Below, piece after piece: positions 59,877 through 64,000 of a stretch of DNA of 64,000 bases (position 1 is the first letter of the stretch; the number at the start of each line of letters is the position of its first letter). The DNA is from VAXT01 sp963827725 (GTDB lineage: Bacteria; Actinomycetota; Thermoleophilia; Gaiellales; Gaiellaceae): positions 1,674,001 to 1,738,000 of the forward strand of contig CAWHBM010000001.1 in the NCBI GenBank assembly GCA_963827725.1, in the 5' to 3' direction. The notes beneath the pieces are model-generated. The model had not been told where the DNA came from. It saw nothing but the letters and a program-made list of their open reading frames with translations, and ran no database searches. Made by a program: the position numbers and the translations under genes.

Positions 59877-60991
59877 AGAAGCCGAGCAGGATCGAACAGC
59901 TCTAGCTCTGGCGGGGGCCGTCCCAGGATGGCCCCCGCCACGAGCTCTCCGCAGGCGAGCCCGAGGACGTTGCCGTGCCCCGAGTAGCCGGCGGCGACCC
60001 ACACGCCGTCGCGGCCCGGGACCGGCCCCGCGAGTGGCAGGCGATCGTCGATCGCTCCGAAGATGCCCGCCCAGTGGTGAATCACCTGCGGCGGCTCGCC
60101 GATCAGCTCCTCGGCGAAGGACTCGAGTGCGTTCCGGATCGTGTCCGTCACCGTCTCCTCCTTCGTGAACTCGCCCTCGAGGTTCACGTCGCGGCGCCCG
60201 CCGAGGACGAGGTTGCCCTCCGGCGTCTGTTGCCAGTAATCGAACCCGTGCCGCGCGTAGTGCGGCAAGGGAAAGCGCATCTGGTCGAGCGGCTCGGTGA
60301 CGATCACCTGACCGCGCACCGGTCGGATGACCTCGTCCAGCGCGGGCAAGAGACCCCGCGTGTAGCCGTCGGTCGCGATCACGACGTTCTCTGCGTCCAG
60401 CTCGTCGAGCGATTCGACCCGGCTCTCCTCGACGATCTCGGCTCCGGCCGCTTGAGCGTGAGCGGCGAGCCTCCGCACCCAGCGAGCAGGCTGGAGAGCG
60501 CCGTCCGCCGGGTGGCGGATCGCTCCGACATAGAGGTCGTCGAGCGGCGGGTCGAACTGCTCGACCCACTCTGCGTCGAACCCGTCCTCGCGCAGGGCCT
60601 CGAACTCGGCGCGCACCTTCTCGAGCTCCTCCTCGTCGGCGAGGCGCAGGCTGCCTACTCGGCGCAGCGCGTCGCCGGCGAGCTCCTGCATGCGATCGAG
60701 GTAGCGCTCACTCAGCCGCCAGAGCTGTGCCGCGCGCTCAGGCCCAAGCTCGCTCCTGGCCTCGTGGTACGGCAACGCGCCGCCGCGAAGCGCGAACCCT
60801 CCGTTCCGGCCGCTCGCCCCCGAGGCGATCCGCCGCGCCTCGTGCACGCGCACGCGAAGCCCGCCCTCGGCGAGCGCGAGCGCACACGCACAGCCCGTGA
60901 CGCCCGCGCCGACGATGGCGACGTCCACGGTGCCGCCGCGAGGCGCCGTGATGGGCTCCGCGGGCTCGGAGAGCCAGTACGACTCGGTCAT
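59873..60991 (-). CDS. FAD-dependent oxidoreductase (DAO/glycine-oxidase-like)
   Basis: A 372-residue flavoenzyme: VDVAIVGAGVTGCACALALAEGGLRVRVHEARRIASGASGRNGGFALRGG is the FAD loop with the SGRNGG motif typical of amino-acid and gamma-glutamylputrescine oxidases. RHPADGALQPARWVRRLAAHAQAAGAEI, VVIATDGYTRGLLPAL, HWAGIFGAIDDRLPLAGPVPGRDGVWVAAGYSGHGNVLGLACGE follow. Substrate is probably an amine or amino acid. Confidence 0.93.
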   Translation of the reverse strand: MTESYWLSEPAEPITAPRGGTVDVAIVGAGVTGCACALALAEGGLRVRVHEARRIASGASGRNGGFALRGGALPYHEARSELGPERAAQLWRLSERYLDRMQELAGDALRRVGSLRLADEEELEKVRAEFEALREDGFDAEWVEQFDPPLDDLYVGAIRHPADGALQPARWVRRLAAHAQAAGAEIVEESRVESLDELDAENVVIATDGYTRGLLPALDEVIRPVRGQVIVTEPLDQMRFPLPHYARHGFDYWQQTPEGNLVLGGRRDVNLEGEFTKEETVTDTIRNALESFAEELIGEPPQVIHHWAGIFGAIDDRLPLAGPVPGRDGVWVAAGYSGHGNVLGLACGELVAGAILGRPPPELELFDPARLL

Positions 60992-61000
60992 GTGGCGATG

Positions 61001-61982
61001 CTAGTCGGCCCGGAACACACCTCCTGCCGCGACCGCGACCCCGGCCAGCTCGAGCTCGGTCAGAGCAGACGCGAGAGCGCCCGCCTCCAGGCCCGTTGCC
61101 CGGGCGAGCTCGTCGGCGCTCGCCGGGCCGTCGCGAAGGCGGACGAGCACGGTGTCCGCAACCTCACTGAGCTCAACCGCTGGAGCCTCCGCGCCGGACG
61201 AGCCCAAAGAGCTCGAGCGCGTCCTCCGCTCCCGTGAGCGGCGTTGCGCCGAGCCGCAGGAGGTCGTTCGTCCCCCGGGAGAGCGCGCTGGTGATCTCGC
61301 CGGGGACCGCGAGCACCTCGCGACCTTCCTCGAGCGCGAGGTCGGCCGTGATCAGCGCTCCGCTTCGCTCGCGCGCCTCGACGACGACTGTGGCGGCGCA
61401 GAGCCCCGCGATGATCCTGTTCCGCGCCGGAAACCGCCAGGGCGCAGGCTCGACCCCCGGCGCGTACTCCGAGACCGCAAGCCCGGTTGCGCGAATCCGG
61501 GCTGCGAGCTCGGCATGCGACGCGGGATAGTCGCGGTCGATCCCGCAGCCGAGCACCGCCACCGTCACCCCACCGGCCTCGAGCGCGCCCCGATGCGCCT
61601 CGCCGTCGATTCCGCGGGCAAGGCCGCTCACGACCACGAGCCCGGCAGCGGCCAGCTCACGGCCCAGCATCCTCGCGACCTGCGCGCCGTACGGGGAGCA
61701 CGAGCGGGCGCCGACCACACCGACCGCAGCGCGCCCGAGGAGCTCGATCTCCCCCGCTCCTCGCACGAACAGGCCGGCGGGTGGGTCGTGGATCGCCCGC
61801 AGAAGGGGCGGAAACCCGGGATCGGATCGCGCCAGCCACCGCACTCCGGCTGCGCGAAGCCCGGTGAGATAGGCGCCCGAGTCGAACGCGCGGGCGAAGG
61901 CGGCGTATGCGCGGTCGCGCGGCTCACGAACGAGGTGAGCGCCGCTCTGAGCGGCGTAGGCAGCAAGCGCGAGCTCGCTCAA
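61001..61982 (-). CDS. dprA: DNA-processing protein DprA, frameshifted at C-terminal domain
   Basis: Loads RecA on incoming single-stranded DNA in transformation. Helical N terminus, then Rossmann fold with VGVVGARSCSPYGAQVARMLGRELAAAGLVVVSGLARGIDGEAHRGAL, VAVLGCGIDRDYPASHAELAARI, FPARNRIIAGLCAATVVVEARERSGALITADLALEEGREVLAVPG. One frame break near 61200 separates the C-terminal winged-helix domain (VADTVLVRLRDGPASADELARATGL). TTG start overlaps the ComM stop (TTGA). Genes dprA and comM adjacent indicate competence or recombination functions. Confidence 0.92.
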
Positions 61983-63442
61983 GCCGGCCCGAGCTCGGTC
62001 GGAGAGCGGTAGGAGAGCGCTTCGGCCAGATGCTCTGCGGCGACTTCGGGCTTCGCGGCGAGCGCGGCGATCGTCTCGGCGACCCGGCGCGACCTGGCCC
62101 GGCCGCGTCCTGAGAGCGGCAGGCGCTCGACCGCCCGGTCGAGCAGCTCGGTTGCCTCCTTCGACCACGGCGGCCGCCCGGACTCGATCCATTCCCGCGC
62201 CGACTCGACGCGATCGCGTACCGGTGCCGATGCCTCGCTCGGTGCGGCGGCGAGCTCGACGGCGCGCGGACGCGGCATCGCGACGACGAGGTCGAACCGG
62301 TCGAGCAGCGCCCGCGACAGCTTGTCCCGGAACGAGGCAATTCGCTGTGGCGAGCACTTGCACTCGGCCGCGGGATCTCCCCGAGCTCCGCAAGGACAAA
62401 GGTTCATGGCGGCCACGAGCTGGAAGCGCGCCGGGAAGACAGCCCTGCCCTCGACGCGCGCGATGCTGACGACGCCGTCCTCGAGCGGCTGCCGGAGCGC
62501 CTCGAGCGCCGAACGCTGGAACTCCGCGAACTCGTCGAGCACGAGCACTCCGCGGTGAGCGAGGCTGACCTCTCCCGGCCTCGGCCCCGAGGCGCCGCCT
62601 CCGACGAGCGCCGCAACCGATGCGCTGTAGTGCGGCGAGCGAAGAGGCCGCGCGGTAACGAGCGGCTGGTCGGGGCTGAGCATCCCCGCCACCGAGTGGA
62701 TCCGCGTCACCTCGAGCGCCTCGGCCGTCGAGAGAGGCGGGAGGATTCCAGGCAGCCGCCGGGCGAGCATCGTCTTCCCCGTGCCGGGCGGGCCGGCGAG
62801 CAGGAGGTTGTGCCCTCCGGCTGCTGCGATCTCGAGGGCGCGGCGAGCCCGCTCCTGGCCGCGGACGTCGGCGAGGTCGGGCAGCGACTCGGCCGGCCGA
62901 TGCCCATTCGTTTCGACATACGGCTCAGGCTCACCCTCACCACGGAGATAGGCCGCCGCCTCGGCGAGATGGTGCAGCGGGACGGGCTCGATGTCGGCAA
63001 GCGCGGCCTCGGGTGCGGAGCGCGCCGCGCACAGGATCCGGGACAGGCCGGCCTGACGCGCGGCCTCGGCGAGAGCCAGCATTCCTCCGACCGGCCGCAG
63101 CTCTCCGGTGAGAGCGAGCTCGCCGACGGCGGCGTGCTCGGCGAGGCGGTCGCGTGGAATCTGCCCTGACGCGGCGAGAATCGAAAGGGCGATCGGGAGG
63201 TCGAAGCCCGACCCTTCCTTACGGAGACCGGCCGGCGCGAGGTTGACGGTGATGCGCCGCAACGGCCACTCGAGCTCGGCCGAGGTGATGCCGCTGCGCA
63301 CTCGCTCCTTCGCCTCCTGACACGCCCGGTCGGCGAGGCCGACGATCGCGAATGCGGTCACGCCGTTCTGGAGGTGGGCTTCGACCTCGACCCGACGTGC
63401 GTCGAGCCCCACGAGAGCATGCGTGACCGTCCGTGCCAGCAC
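61979..63442 (-). CDS. comM: ComM/YifB Mg-chelatase-like AAA+ ATPase
   Basis: Hexameric helicase that promotes branch migration in natural transformation. 487 residues: N-terminal Lon-protease-like part (MLARTVTHALVGLDARRVEVEAHLQNGVTAFAIVGLADRACQEAKERVR), Walker A LLLAGPPGTGKTMLARRLPGILPP, Walker B GVLVLDEFAEFQRSALEALRQPLE, and the zinc-like NLCPCGARGDPAAECKCSPQRI. Downstream dprA overlaps by TTGA, making a two-gene recombination operon. Confidence 0.95.
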   Translation of the reverse strand: MLARTVTHALVGLDARRVEVEAHLQNGVTAFAIVGLADRACQEAKERVRSGITSAELEWPLRRITVNLAPAGLRKEGSGFDLPIALSILAASGQIPRDRLAEHAAVGELALTGELRPVGGMLALAEAARQAGLSRILCAARSAPEAALADIEPVPLHHLAEAAAYLRGEGEPEPYVETNGHRPAESLPDLADVRGQERARRALEIAAAGGHNLLLAGPPGTGKTMLARRLPGILPPLSTAEALEVTRIHSVAGMLSPDQPLVTARPLRSPHYSASVAALVGGGASGPRPGEVSLAHRGVLVLDEFAEFQRSALEALRQPLEDGVVSIARVEGRAVFPARFQLVAAMNLCPCGARGDPAAECKCSPQRIASFRDKLSRALLDRFDLVVAMPRPRAVELAAAPSEASAPVRDRVESAREWIESGRPPWSKEATELLDRAVERLPLSGRGRARSRRVAETIAALAAKPEVAAEHLAEALSYRSPTELGPA

Positions 63443-63470
63443 GTCCCCAGGCTAGGCTGACTGGACGCAC

Positions 63471-64000
63471 ATGTCTGTCACAGAAAAAGGCCGAAAGGCA
63501 GCAGCTCTCAGCATCGCACTCGCGGCCGGATCGATTGCCGCCGCGGTCGCTGTCGCAGCCTCGACTCCAATTGCGGTCAAGACCACGCCGCGCAACGAGG
63601 TCGGGCCCTCCGCCGCCGGCGACTGGCTCTCGTGGTCGAGGAGCCGGGAGCGCGGGACGAGCCCCTTCGACCTCTGGGCCCAGCGCGGAACAGATGCCGC
63701 TTTCAAGGTGAATCCCAAGAACACCCAGGCCTACGGCGGCGGGATCGACGGGACGAGGCTCTTCTACCAGCTGATCCGTGGCCGCTTCGCGCATCTCTCC
63801 GACCTCAGGCTCTTCGACCTTCAGGCCAGGAAGCTCGCGAAGCTTCCTGCAGGCATCAACACGAAGAATTGGGAGTGCTGCGGGACGATCTCGGGCAACT
63901 GGATCCTCTTCAGCCGCGGGCGCGCGTACGGCACCGCGCGACAGCTCGTTCTCCTCCGCAACCTCGTCACCGGCGAGCAGCGCGTGCTCGACTCCTTGCG
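63471..64000 (+). CDS. secreted hypothetical protein, cut by the right edge
   Basis: Starts ATG 63471 and stays open to the window end, so the full protein is longer than the 176 residues seen. MSVTEKGRKAAALSIALAAGSIAAAVAVAAS is a signal peptide. The mature part has repeated FDLWAQRGTDAAF, GGGIDGTRLFYQLIRGRF, LFDLQARKLAKLPAG and SGNWILFSRGRAYGTARQLVLLRNLVTGEQ, with the strand spacing of beta-propeller or TolB-like proteins. Family uncertain. Divergent from comM. Confidence 0.7.
   Translation, partial: MSVTEKGRKAAALSIALAAGSIAAAVAVAASTPIAVKTTPRNEVGPSAAGDWLSWSRSRERGTSPFDLWAQRGTDAAFKVNPKNTQAYGGGIDGTRLFYQLIRGRFAHLSDLRLFDLQARKLAKLPAGINTKNWECCGTISGNWILFSRGRAYGTARQLVLLRNLVTGEQRVLDSL

Noticed and set aside
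1..64000. Prophage, integron or insertion sequence
   Set aside because: No integrase, transposase, recombinase or phage structural gene was found on either strand. Both tRNA genes lack a flanking integrase or duplicated tRNA end.

Overview
The window is 64 kb of very GC-rich bacterial chromosome. Frequent GTG/TTG starts, stop/start overlaps of the GTGA type and few Shine-Dalgarno sites, together with families such as DUF1206, DUF3105, SBBP-repeat secreted proteins, a CsoR/CopA pair and split PntA1/PntA2/PntB, suggest an actinobacterium. Thermoleophilia (Gaiellales/Solirubrobacterales) is my guess, inferred from gene style and not proven. I see no rRNA, CRISPR array, transposase or phage genes. 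No stretch over about 300 bases lacks a gene.

Layout. 0-6.7 kb: end of an iron permease, beta-oxidation genes (acyl-CoA dehydrogenase, 3-hydroxyacyl-CoA dehydrogenase, thiolase), an HTH/nucleotidyltransferase module, a DUF1206 membrane protein, a dienelactone hydrolase, and between the last two a 170-bp nested inverted-repeat element. 6.7-12.7 kb: Gfo/Idh oxidoreductase, glycosyltransferase, sugar epimerase and a heterodimeric ABC exporter with one apparently dead ATP site. 12.7-19 kb: CsoR/CopA copper module, ArsR with an MFS exporter, and two ArsR/SRPBCC loci. 19-27.4 kb: ten genes in one direction, from a response regulator and histidine kinase through a SIS protein, a short citrate-synthase-like lyase, an acyl-CoA ligase, a MetE-like protein and a GST to a peroxiredoxin, closed by a terminator. 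27.5-35 kb: initiator tRNA, Ppx/GppA, a Phd/PIN toxin-antitoxin pair, CBS protein with glutamate dehydrogenase, NfeD-like protein with L,D-transpeptidase, a large SBBP protein and tRNA-Leu. 35-44 kb: DUF3105, CsbD-like, RmuC, aconitase with a lipoprotein, a baeRF ribosome-associated factor, thioredoxin reductase and CorA. 44-51 kb: an AddB-AddA-Nth repair operon. 51-64 kb: topoisomerase IB, isocitrate-dehydrogenase-like enzyme, HD-GYP protein, transhydrogenase operon, small metabolic enzymes, DprA and ComM, and a secreted protein cut by the right edge.

Quality caveat: about 15 otherwise well-conserved genes carry one or more single- or double-base indels, mostly insertions. They are spread over unrelated housekeeping functions, so sequencing or assembly error is much more likely than pseudogene formation. 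Frameshifted genes are annotated over their full reconstructed span.
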